Source of the DNA: Candidatus Heimdallarchaeota archaeon
GTDB lineage: Archaea > Asgardarchaeota > Heimdallarchaeia > Heimdallarchaeales > Heimdallarchaeaceae
NCBI GenBank assembly: GCA_016839875.1
Contig: JAEOTK010000174.1
Coordinates: 1-48,329 of the forward strand
Direction: 5' to 3'
DNA length: 48,329 bases
In this document: in pieces, positions 25,114 through 33,237 of the stretch
Layout of the letters: each line of letters starts with the position of its first letter
Numbering within the stretch: position 1 is the stretch's first letter
The notes under the pieces: model-generated
Told to the model about the DNA's origin: nothing
The model's input: the letters and a program-made list of their open reading frames with translations, nothing else
Database searches by the model: none
Translations under genes and position numbers: made by a program

Positions 25114-26844
25114 TTATCTAAGTAGAGCAAAATACTTAGTAAACATCATTATGGTTTTTATTCCCTTGACCTTCAATTTCCCAGTTATTAATGCTTTAAC
25201 AGGACTTATCTTTCCCAACCCTAATCCCATGAATGTAGCTCTTGTAGTTATAATTGATCCATTGCACTCTTTCTTAGCTTCTTTGACAATATCTGTTGTA
25301 TTGTTTATCTGTTTGAATTTAATCTTTCCATTTTCAACATATAAAACCATAGCCTTCAGATCTTCTTTTGCAACAATTAGTAGGGTATATTTGTCTTCTT
25401 TAAATTTCTGAAATTCTGGTTTGGTATTCAGTGATTTAAGCATTGCAAAGAGAATTGATGCAAAACCTTCGTAATCTTTGATTTGATTGTATAGTGGTAA
25501 AACCATTTCCATTGCTTTTTTATATCGTTTTACTATCTCATCTATGGTTGATTCATCCATTGGTGTTGAAAGAATAAATGCAGTAACACCTATAGAAACT
25601 GCATAAAGACCATTGATGGCTAATGCTAAAGTTAAGTATTTAGAAAGTTCCAATGTTGGAATTAATTTAAAGACAGCTTGTCTTCCATCAATTACTGGTT
25701 CCTCGAAAAGATATACATAGTTTAGAGATTGCATTCCACTAACTTGTCCTTTAATATTGAGCTCTTTTAGAACCTCTCTTAATCCCTCTCTTAATCTAGT
25801 TCCTAGTCGATCTAGTCTTTCAACTTCTGCTTCGTTATAAAGCTCCATTGCTTTAATCCCAGCAGACATTGTCATGGCATTTCCGCTAAATGTACCTGAA
25901 TGGGTAATGAATTCTTTCTTTGTAGGATTAAATTGATCAATGATTTCTTTTTTCCCTCCAAAAGCTCCTATGGGTAGTCCGCCACCAATTGTCTTTCCAA
26001 GAGCAGTTAAATCAGGAATGACATCGTAATATTCCTGTATTCCACCTGTAGATAAACGAAATGTGATTACTTCATCAAATATCAGTAGTATATCGTATTT
26101 TATGGTAAGTTCTCTTAATCCTTGTAAATATTCTTTGGTAGCTATAACTCCTCCTCCTGATCCCATTACAGGTTCGAGAATCATTGCAGCAATTTTCTTG
26201 TGATGTTTCTTCATTATTTTTTCTACTGCTTCTAAGTCATTGTAAGGGACAATGAAAACATCTTCAAGAATAGTATTTGGTACCCCCTTCTCTGTTGTAG
26301 CAATAGGCATATCTTCTGCTGTAAGATTAGGAGTAATGTTTACCTCAACATAATCGTGCGAACCGTGATAACCCCCCTCTGTTTTGATAATCTTGTCCTT
26401 TCCAGTATATTTACGGGCAGCTCTTATTGCAAACATTGTTGCTTCTGTTCCTGAATTACAAAACCGCATTAACTCGATTGAGGGAGTTCTTTCACATATA
26501 ATCTTCGCTAAATCATATTGAACTTGCATAGGAGCAGCATGTGATGTGCCTTCTTTTCCTTGCTTTTCAATCACTTTGGCAATTTCAGGATGAGCATGTC
26601 CATGAATATTGACTGTCATGCTGTTAAGAATGTCTATGTATTCATTTCCATCAACATCGTAAAGATAGCAGCCTTTGCCTTTAGTCACAAAATAAGGATA
26701 AGGATAGAAATGTGCAACATTACGAGTTCCTCCTCCAGGTAACCATTTTTGTGCTTCTTCAAAATGTTTTCTAGAAATAGGTGTTTTTTCTTTATATTGC
26801 TGTACTATATCTTCTTTTATTTTTTCAATTTCCTCAAAAGTCAT
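25114..26844 (-). CDS. class III aminotransferase (GSA aminomutase-like) fused to an SCP2-like domain
   Basis: A 576-residue two-domain protein. Residues 1-450 are a PLP-dependent class III aminotransferase like glutamate-1-semialdehyde aminomutase: CNSGTEATMFAIR (phosphate site), FDEV (D257), and the Schiff-base K284 in ALGKTIGGGLPIGAFGG. Residues 455-576 resemble an SCP2 sterol-carrier domain, ending in GKISPVKALITGKLKVKG. SCP2 domains bind lipids or acyl-CoA. No haem-pathway gene is near, so it is unlikely to be plain HemL. A substrate held by the SCP2 domain is an attractive guess. A GAAGGTAAA ribosome site precedes the ATG. The esterase follows 14 nt downstream. Confidence 0.85.
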   Translation of the reverse strand: MTFEEIEKIKEDIVQQYKEKTPISRKHFEEAQKWLPGGGTRNVAHFYPYPYFVTKGKGCYLYDVDGNEYIDILNSMTVNIHGHAHPEIAKVIEKQGKEGTSHAAPMQVQYDLAKIICERTPSIELMRFCNSGTEATMFAIRAARKYTGKDKIIKTEGGYHGSHDYVEVNITPNLTAEDMPIATTEKGVPNTILEDVFIVPYNDLEAVEKIMKKHHKKIAAMILEPVMGSGGGVIATKEYLQGLRELTIKYDILLIFDEVITFRLSTGGIQEYYDVIPDLTALGKTIGGGLPIGAFGGKKEIIDQFNPTKKEFITHSGTFSGNAMTMSAGIKAMELYNEAEVERLDRLGTRLREGLREVLKELNIKGQVSGMQSLNYVYLFEEPVIDGRQAVFKLIPTLELSKYLTLALAINGLYAVSIGVTAFILSTPMDESTIDEIVKRYKKAMEMVLPLYNQIKDYEGFASILFAMLKSLNTKPEFQKFKEDKYTLLIVAKEDLKAMVLYVENGKIKFKQINNTTDIVKEAKKECNGSIITTRATFMGLGLGKISPVKALITGKLKVKGIKTIMMFTKYFALLR

Positions 26845-26991
26845 GACTGTTTACCTTCTTCTATCGTTTGACCTCTAACTGCTATTTAAACAATTTGAAG
26901 AATCTAAAGCTGAAGAAGTATTTCTTTATTTGATTTTCTTGTCCAAAAAAAACCTTTTAAAGATTCTAAAATAGCTGTTTCTTTGATATTA

Positions 26992-27813
26992 ATGAAATTT
27001 ATTTACAGAGTTTTTATTCAAATAGGAATAGTACTTGGTTTTATTGGGACTATTGTAGTGAATGTATTATCTTCAGTAGGAATTATCAATAATATAGATC
27101 CAGGTACTCTTTCTGATGCGATACCAAATTATTTTGTTCCTGCCGGATTAACCTTTTCTGTTTGGGGATTGATATATATTGGTTTAGCCTTTCTAACTGT
27201 TTATAGTACAATCGCTCTTTTCAAGAAGAAAGAGGAAGAATCTTATTTCATAAATAAGATGGGAGTAGAATTCATTATAGCTTCAATCGCAAATATTGTA
27301 TGGGTTTTCTTATGGCATTATCAAGCACCAGGAAATTACATGGTTGAATTTTCTCTAATAGCTATGGTTGTGTTATTAGCATCACTTCTAACAATGTATA
27401 TTCGACTAAAAATAGGAAAGAGTGAAATATCACAAAAAGAAAGATGGTTTATTCATATTCCAATTAGCCTCTATCTAGGCTGGATTACCATTGCAACTGT
27501 TGCAAATGCTACTGCCGTAATAGTTGATTTATCGATCAATAAACTATTGTATTCTGGTTATGCTTTAACAGAAATTTATTGGACAAATTTCATGCTTATT
27601 GTTGCAACAATTATCACACTACTAATGCTATATATTAGAAAAGATATCGCTTATAGTTTAGTTGTTATTTGGGCTTTTGTAGGCATAATTATCAAAAGAA
27701 TAGATATTGCTCCTATACAATTAGAAATAATAGCAACAGCTGGTGTTGGCATTGGATTAATATTAATTACAATAGGTTTCGTTGTTTTTAGATATTTAAG
27801 AACGAAATCTTAA
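26992..27813 (+). CDS. TspO/MBR-related tryptophan-rich membrane protein
   Basis: About 273 residues with seven to eight predicted membrane helices. The segment FVPAGLTFSVWGLIYIGLAF recalls the TspO/MBR loop and helix, and IANIVWVFLWHYQAPG and ISLYLGWITIATVANATA match the longer 'tryptophan-rich sensory protein' branch. TspO proteins bind porphyrins or sterols; in this long branch the function is unknown. A TATA-like CCTTTTAAAG (26953-26962) predicts a start near 26985, so ATG 26992 is the likely, almost leaderless start. It is followed by a T-rich stretch (27814-27829) that probably ends the transcript. Confidence 0.75.
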   Translation: MKFIYRVFIQIGIVLGFIGTIVVNVLSSVGIINNIDPGTLSDAIPNYFVPAGLTFSVWGLIYIGLAFLTVYSTIALFKKKEEESYFINKMGVEFIIASIANIVWVFLWHYQAPGNYMVEFSLIAMVVLLASLLTMYIRLKIGKSEISQKERWFIHIPISLYLGWITIATVANATAVIVDLSINKLLYSGYALTEIYWTNFMLIVATIITLLMLYIRKDIAYSLVVIWAFVGIIIKRIDIAPIQLEIIATAGVGIGLILITIGFVVFRYLRTKS

Positions 27814-27835
27814 TTTTTTTTGTTTTTAATAAATA

Positions 27836-27843
27836 TTTATAAA
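27836..27843 (+). promoter_or_regulatory. TATA box of the DegV gene
   Basis: TTTATAAA, an ideal TATA core, is centred about 33 nt before the DegV ATG. This predicts a leader of only a few bases. It sits directly after the T-rich tract that ends the TspO-like gene. Confidence 0.55.
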
Positions 27844-27872
27844 TTTGCAATTTTTTATTAAATTTGATTTAA

Positions 27873-28757
27873 ATGCACAATTATGTTGTTATTACAGATT
27901 CTGGATCTGATCTTAGTGAGGAATTAATCAAAAAATACAACATAAGTATTATGCCATTCTCTGTCATATTACCTGATACTAATGAAGTTCTTAAGGAAAG
28001 AATTGAGATAACTAATGAGGAATATTATGAAAAAGTGATTACATCTAAGAAACATCCCAGTACTTCACAACCTAATCCTAATGATATGCTTGAAGTCATT
28101 AATGAAGTAGAAAAGGAAGGAATAGAAAACATTCTATATATTACAATGGCTGCTAGTATCACTGGAACTTATAGCACAGCTCATTTGGCAAAGAAATTAT
28201 ATGAAAAGAAAGGTGGAAAAGCTAGATTAGAGATTTATGATTCTTATCAAGCTTCGATGGCTGTTGGAATCCAAGCAATTAAGGCTAGTATTCTTTTTCA
28301 ACAGGGAAAAAGCATGGATGATGTAATTGAGTACCTTAATTACTTTAAACTAAATGAGTTAAAATCTACTTTAACTGTTGAAACTCTTAAGTATCTGATG
28401 AAAGGTGGAAGAGTTAGTAAATTCAGATATGCTGTTGGTTCTCTTCTAAATTTAACTCCATGTCTAGAAGGAACATATGAGGGAAAACTAGAAGGTTTTT
28501 CTGCTGCACGTTCATATGAAGATGCTATTAAGAAAATAATAGATCATGCTTATGAAGATATAAAAGTTAAAGAAAACCTTGCAATCTATATTACTGAAGG
28601 AAAGGCGGAAAGAGGTATAAAGATCGCCAAAGAATATCTTAATGAGAAATATCCAGAGATAAGAATATTAGATGTCTTCCAGATTGGTTCAGCTATTTTC
28701 ACTCATACAGGACCAGGAATTGTTGCAATTATATTATTCAAATATTTTGAACATTGA
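27873..28757 (+). CDS. DegV-family fatty-acid-binding protein (FakB-like)
   Basis: A 294-residue DegV protein. The family binds a fatty acid between two domains and in bacteria (FakB) presents it to the kinase FakA. Recognisable features are VVITDSGSDLSEE at the N terminus, the TSQPNPNDM loop, the head-group segment TMAASITGTYSTA, and LKYLMKGGRVSKFRYAVGSLLNLTPCL. The last His of the FTHTGPG motif is present. Archaeal membranes are built on ether lipids, so the ligand may be a different acyl or isoprenoid acid. The DAK2 protein at 15911 is a possible kinase partner, 12 kb away. The MscL-like gene follows after 48 nt. Confidence 0.92.
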   Translation: MHNYVVITDSGSDLSEELIKKYNISIMPFSVILPDTNEVLKERIEITNEEYYEKVITSKKHPSTSQPNPNDMLEVINEVEKEGIENILYITMAASITGTYSTAHLAKKLYEKKGGKARLEIYDSYQASMAVGIQAIKASILFQQGKSMDDVIEYLNYFKLNELKSTLTVETLKYLMKGGRVSKFRYAVGSLLNLTPCLEGTYEGKLEGFSAARSYEDAIKKIIDHAYEDIKVKENLAIYITEGKAERGIKIAKEYLNEKYPEIRILDVFQIGSAIFTHTGPGIVAIILFKYFEH

Positions 28758-28805
28758 TTTCTGAGCTTAGAAGAGTTTATATTCTTAATCTGAATTTTTT
28801 TGTAG

Positions 28806-29213
28806 ATGTTTATGGCTGTAGTTGAAGAAGAAATACTAAAAGAATTAACAAAAATTCGTGAAATATTAGAACCTAAAGAAGAACCGAAAGAGGAAGAGAA
28901 ACCACAAAAAGGAATAAAAGGTAGAGCAATAGGATTCAAAGATGATTTTGTAGGTTTTCTAAAATCTTATGGTGTGCTTGGATTAGCTGTAGCTTTCATC
29001 ATGGGTCTCTATCTAAAGGATTTGGTAGATGCTCTTGTGGGAGACTTAATAATGCCTGTTATAGCATATATTCCCGGAGTAGAATCTTGGGAAACTTTCA
29101 TGGCTGGACCTTTTGCAATAGGTCATTTTTTGGGGACTTTATTGATGTTCTTAATTATTTCATTAGTTGTTTTTGTATTAGTTAAATTATCGAAGAGATT
29201 GGGTTTAGACTAA
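28806..29213 (+). CDS. mscL: MscL-like mechanosensitive channel with N-terminal acidic coiled coil
   Basis: A 135-residue protein with two membrane helices. The first (KSYGVLGLAVAFIMGLYLKD) and the following LVGDLIMPVIAYIPG match the pore helix and loop of the large-conductance mechanosensitive channel, which opens under membrane tension to release solutes. The second helix is LGTLLMFLIISLVVFVLVKL. In bacterial MscL a helical bundle sits at the C terminus. Here the C tail is very short and a Glu/Lys-rich helix with heptads covers residues 5-40 at the N terminus instead, possibly doing the same job. ATG 28812 is an alternative start. The gene is co-directional with DegV. Confidence 0.8.
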   Translation: MFMAVVEEEILKELTKIREILEPKEEPKEEEKPQKGIKGRAIGFKDDFVGFLKSYGVLGLAVAFIMGLYLKDLVDALVGDLIMPVIAYIPGVESWETFMAGPFAIGHFLGTLLMFLIISLVVFVLVKLSKRLGLD

Positions 29214-29282
29214 TCAATCTCCTCTTTATATTTTTTAACTGCGAAAGAAAAATTAAAGATATGTATACTTTTTTGTTTATCA

Positions 29283-30740
29283 ATGATTGATTTAAATTTA
29301 AATGAAAGCGAATTAGACATAGCAGTAGAACGAGCTCGAGAGAGAAATATTGTCATTCCCACTTTTGCACAACAGAGAGATCCAGATTTAGTGCCTTCTA
29401 GAATTGTAGAAGAACTTAAAGAAATTGGACTTTGGCAGGTACATCCACGTAATCTCTTCAGAATCACATGGAAAAACGAACCTGTGGAAAAATCTGGAGG
29501 TTTTCATGAAGTAAATTATCTTGAAATACCCTCTGAATTGACAGGAGTTGATGCGAAAATTGTTGCCTTAGTTGGTAAATTTTTCCCTACAGGTGCACAT
29601 AAAGTTGGGGCAAGTTTTGGATGTCTTGTTCCCCGTTTAGTTACTGGTCAATTTAATCCAGTAGATCACAAAGCAGTATGGCCTAGTACTGGAAATTACT
29701 GCAGAGGAGGAGCATACGATTCAGCTCTTTTAGCATGTGAATCAATTGCTATACTCCCAGAGGAAATGTCAAAAGAGAGATTTGACTGGTTGAAAACAGT
29801 AGCGGGAGAAATAATCAAAACTCCTGGAAGCGAGAGTAATGTAAAAGAGATTTTTGACAAAGTGTGGGAATTACGAAGAACTCGTGATAACATTTTTGTT
29901 TTTAATCAATTTGATGAGTTTGGGAACTATCTATGGCATTACGATATTACTGGGCATGCTATGAAAGAAGTTATTGAGAAGGAGTATGCCAATAAGAACT
30001 TACATGGTTTAGTTTTAACAACTGGTTCTGCAGGGACTATAGCATGCGGAGATTTTTTGAAAGAATCTTATCCCTTATTGAAAATCGCAGCAGGTGAAGC
30101 TTTACAGTGTCCTACTATGTTGTTAAATGGGTTTGGTGCTCATACAATTGAAGGAATTGGCGATAAACACATCCCATGGATCCACAATGTAAAGAATACA
30201 GATCTAGTAATTGCAGTTGATGATGATGATACGTATAACATTATGAGATTGTTCAATGAACCAGAGGGACATAAGTATCTTTTGGAAATGGGAATATCAG
30301 AAGAGTTTGTTAACAAGTTACATCTTCTTGGGATATCTAGTATTGCTAACCTAGTTATGGCAATCAAACATGCAAAATATTTTGAATTAACAGAAAACGA
30401 TGTTGTTCTAACAGTATTTACAGATTCTATGGAACTTTATCAATCTCGTATAAAGGAATTACATGAAAAACATGGAAGTTATACTAGAGAGGATGCAATT
30501 CGTGATTTTCATGCTCATTTACAAGGATTGAAAACTGATAATATGCTAGAATTAAATTATCGACAACGCAAGAGGATTCATAATCTGAAATATTTCACTT
30601 GGATTGAGCAACAAGGTAGAGACGTAGAAGAGCTTAACCGACAATGGTATGATCCTTCTTATTGGGAATCCATTAGAAGTCAAATAGATAAAATTGATGA
30701 ACTTATTATTGCTTTCAATGAAAAAGTAGGTTTAATTTAG
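29283..30740 (+). CDS. PLP-dependent fold-type II enzyme (cysteine synthase-like)
   Basis: A 485-residue PLP enzyme of the tryptophan-synthase-beta superfamily. The Schiff-base lysine is in FPTGAHKVGASFG, the substrate loop in WPSTGNYCRGG, and the phosphate loop in TTGSAGTIACG. It is much longer than cysteine synthase (about 310 residues); the extra length is mainly a C-terminal helical domain with many charged residues (YRQRKRIHNLKYFTW). Family members do beta-eliminations or beta-replacements on amino acids; the substrate is not known to me. The ATG appears leaderless. A T-rich tract follows at 30760-30786. Confidence 0.8.
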   Translation: MIDLNLNESELDIAVERARERNIVIPTFAQQRDPDLVPSRIVEELKEIGLWQVHPRNLFRITWKNEPVEKSGGFHEVNYLEIPSELTGVDAKIVALVGKFFPTGAHKVGASFGCLVPRLVTGQFNPVDHKAVWPSTGNYCRGGAYDSALLACESIAILPEEMSKERFDWLKTVAGEIIKTPGSESNVKEIFDKVWELRRTRDNIFVFNQFDEFGNYLWHYDITGHAMKEVIEKEYANKNLHGLVLTTGSAGTIACGDFLKESYPLLKIAAGEALQCPTMLLNGFGAHTIEGIGDKHIPWIHNVKNTDLVIAVDDDDTYNIMRLFNEPEGHKYLLEMGISEEFVNKLHLLGISSIANLVMAIKHAKYFELTENDVVLTVFTDSMELYQSRIKELHEKHGSYTREDAIRDFHAHLQGLKTDNMLELNYRQRKRIHNLKYFTWIEQQGRDVEELNRQWYDPSYWESIRSQIDKIDELIIAFNEKVGLI

Positions 30741-30759
30741 TTCTAATAATCACTCCACT

Positions 30760-30786
30760 ACCCTTTTTTTTCAATTTTCTTTTTCC
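30760..30786 (+). terminator. T-rich terminator after the PLP enzyme gene
   Basis: A pyrimidine-rich tract with T8 and further T5 runs starts about 20 nt after the stop codon, the usual archaeal termination signal. No hairpin is needed or seen. Confidence 0.5.
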
Positions 30787-30827
30787 GTATTTAAATGAAA
30801 TTACGGATATACTCTTGAGGATATCCT

Positions 30828-31640
30828 ATGAGTGATGTTATTGGAGGAGATAATAGAGAACTGAAGAAAGATCTAATATCTTCTCTAATAGACGTCAAAA
30901 TAGATTCTAAGGAGAAATTTCTCCAGTCTTTAGAGAGACAAGAAGAAAGAGTACAGAATTGCATCGATGAAACCATAGATGTCCTTCAAGATCATATCCC
31001 AAAAGAATTTTTGATACAAACAGTTGCATCTTTTGAAAATCTACAATTACTTCTGATTGTGAAAAAATTGAACAAAAGAAAGCATTTTACTAGAAATCAA
31101 ATAATAATAAACTTCTTAGCAATTTTAGATAATCTTCTTGCTTCTGTTTATGAGCAATTGACTCCACACCATTTCGACCTACTTAAGCAAAACTTACAAG
31201 GTCTGAGTGATGGAAAATCCTTTAGTTACAATGAAATGAAGAAAATACAGATTGAATTAATTCAGCGAGGATACATCTCGAAGATAAGAAAATTGGGCTA
31301 CACATTGAAATTGAAAGATAAATATTGCCATATAATCAACCATATGATGTCAGTTTATCCCCAGTATAGAGATAAAATAAATGAGATGGAAATTGCAGGA
31401 TATGAATTGGTTCATTCTAAAGTGATACCAAAAATCGAAACTACAAAATCTGCAGCTGTAATTATAGGAGCACTGATTTCCTCTTACTTTAATAAAAAAG
31501 AAGAGCAATCATTATTCTGGAAATATTTGGAAGAGATTACAGACGAAGAAGAAGATAAGATTAGAAAGAAAGTTTATCGGTTCAAATCTAATTTGAAGAA
31601 GGATAATGAGTCTAATCTACTTAGTTATTCTCTTGAATAG
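30828..31640 (+). CDS. helical protein of unknown function, possible cyclin-like fold (270 aa)
   Basis: A 270-residue, helical, Lys-rich protein that I do not recognise with confidence. The C-terminal part (about 180-255: AGYELVHSK then TTKSAAVIIGALISSYF and a further helix pair) has the spacing of a cyclin repeat as in TFIIB, where an Ala-rich helix follows a Pro. No zinc ribbon is present at the N terminus, so it is not a standard TFB. An N-terminal coiled coil is likely at 25-55. GAGGATAT before the ATG serves as ribosome site. It lies between a PLP enzyme and an MFS transporter gene and has no obvious functional neighbour. Confidence 0.6.
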   Translation: MSDVIGGDNRELKKDLISSLIDVKIDSKEKFLQSLERQEERVQNCIDETIDVLQDHIPKEFLIQTVASFENLQLLLIVKKLNKRKHFTRNQIIINFLAILDNLLASVYEQLTPHHFDLLKQNLQGLSDGKSFSYNEMKKIQIELIQRGYISKIRKLGYTLKLKDKYCHIINHMMSVYPQYRDKINEMEIAGYELVHSKVIPKIETTKSAAVIIGALISSYFNKKEEQSLFWKYLEEITDEEEDKIRKKVYRFKSNLKKDNESNLLSYSLE

Positions 31641-31734
31641 TCGTTTTGCCAAATTGTACGCAATCCGTTTCATTATATTTATAAATCTGTAATAGTTCAT
31701 TCGTTCAATTTAATTTTAGAACGGTAGAATACTC

Positions 31735-33138
31735 ATGGATGATGATGTCGGCAGTCCAGAAATCCTATCCGGAGCTGATCAGCTCGATACGGAGATACCT
31801 GAAGAAGCTCCTAAAGACGAACCGACATATCTAGATGTATTCAAAAATAAGGAATTTATGAAACTGCTTTCTGGTCAGTTTTTTAGCAATTTTGGTGATG
31901 CTATTTTTCGAATTGCAATTCAACTTTATGTTTACGAGATTACTCTTTCAATAACCGCTATGACTCTTGTATTAGCGGCTCAAACTATACCATGGATAAT
32001 CGTTGGTCCTATTGCTGGAGTTTTTGCTGATCGTATAAGTAGAAAGGCAATCATGGTAGGTGCAGATATATTAAGAGGTGTTTCAATTGTAATTCTTCCC
32101 TTTATACCTAATCTTTATGGTATAGCTGCTCTTGCATTCATATTGGGAGCTGCTTCAGCTACTTTTGTTGCACCACGTTCTGCTGCAATTCCTGAAATAA
32201 CAGGTTTAAGGTTATATGTTAAAGCAATATCATTAAGTCAATTAGTTTTCCAAACATTAGCTGTTTTAGGACCCCTCTTTGCAGCACCAATCTACATCCT
32301 GTTAGGACCTTCTACCTTTTGGATTACAAGTGGATGTTATTTTGTTTCAGCAATAATACTCTTCTTCACTTTGATACCTTCAGCTGACAGAAATAAGGAG
32401 GAAACTATAACAATTAAAGTAGTTCTGAGTGATCTAAAAGATGGATTTTCGTATCTTCTAAAACACCCTACGGTCAGATTATTGATATTCATGTTTACAT
32501 TCATAATAATAGGTACGGCTTTTGCTGGACCGCTTCTTCTCCCTTATCTTTTTGAGGTCAAGCATAATGCAATTGCTATTCAGTATTTCAACACGCCACA
32601 TAACTTATTTGATGTTCTTAATCCTACATTTCAACAATCACTTAAGGATCTAGCAGATAGGGAATTTGGATATCTTGGAGCTGTGGCTGCTCTCGGTTCT
32701 ATAGCCGGTAATCTTGTTTTTGGAAGATTTGAAAAACGAATTGGCAGACCTTTAGCAGTAACCTTAGGTACCATTTCTATTTCACTGTACTATTTCATTT
32801 TTCTATTCAAGCCTAATTTTTATCTACTATTGGGAGTAGGTCTGTTCAATGGTTTCTTGAATGGAATGTTCAATTTAGCAATTAATGCGCTTTTTGCAGA
32901 AAATGTACCAAATGAAGTTAGAGGAAGAGCATATAGCGCAACAAATGCATATATCCAGGTGTTCAGCGTAATGTGTTTATCAGTATCAGGATTAACAGCA
33001 GATTCAGTTGGAATTATTGCAACAATGACTGGTGCAGGAGTTTTTCTTCTAATAACAACAATTATTATACTATTTTGGACAAAATTCTATAAATTTGCAG
33101 GAGAGCCTCCAAAACCAACACTTGACCATGTAGGATAG
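31735..33138 (+). CDS. MFS transporter, EntS/tetracycline-efflux-like
   Basis: A 467-residue transporter with an acidic cytoplasmic N tail of about 35 residues followed by twelve helices. The start of helix 1 (LLSGQFFSNFGDAIFRIAI) and loop GVFADRISRKAIMVGADILRG are typical of the MFS_3/EntS exporter group. The second half contains GNLVFGRFEKRIGRP and NEVRGRAYSATNAY. Between helices 7 and 8 is an unusually long outer loop (roughly 265-310). Likely an exporter, substrate unknown. It is the second MFS protein of the window and is not closely similar to the one at 18862. Confidence 0.88.
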   Translation: MDDDVGSPEILSGADQLDTEIPEEAPKDEPTYLDVFKNKEFMKLLSGQFFSNFGDAIFRIAIQLYVYEITLSITAMTLVLAAQTIPWIIVGPIAGVFADRISRKAIMVGADILRGVSIVILPFIPNLYGIAALAFILGAASATFVAPRSAAIPEITGLRLYVKAISLSQLVFQTLAVLGPLFAAPIYILLGPSTFWITSGCYFVSAIILFFTLIPSADRNKEETITIKVVLSDLKDGFSYLLKHPTVRLLIFMFTFIIIGTAFAGPLLLPYLFEVKHNAIAIQYFNTPHNLFDVLNPTFQQSLKDLADREFGYLGAVAALGSIAGNLVFGRFEKRIGRPLAVTLGTISISLYYFIFLFKPNFYLLLGVGLFNGFLNGMFNLAINALFAENVPNEVRGRAYSATNAYIQVFSVMCLSVSGLTADSVGIIATMTGAGVFLLITTIIILFWTKFYKFAGEPPKPTLDHVG

Positions 33139-33237
33139 ATTCATTTTCTAATGATTTTGTTAATATTTTTGTTTAAGTTTGGTGAAGACTTTCGCAAGGT
33201 TTTTTTAGCTAAATCCATATATTTTCCATTGATTTAA

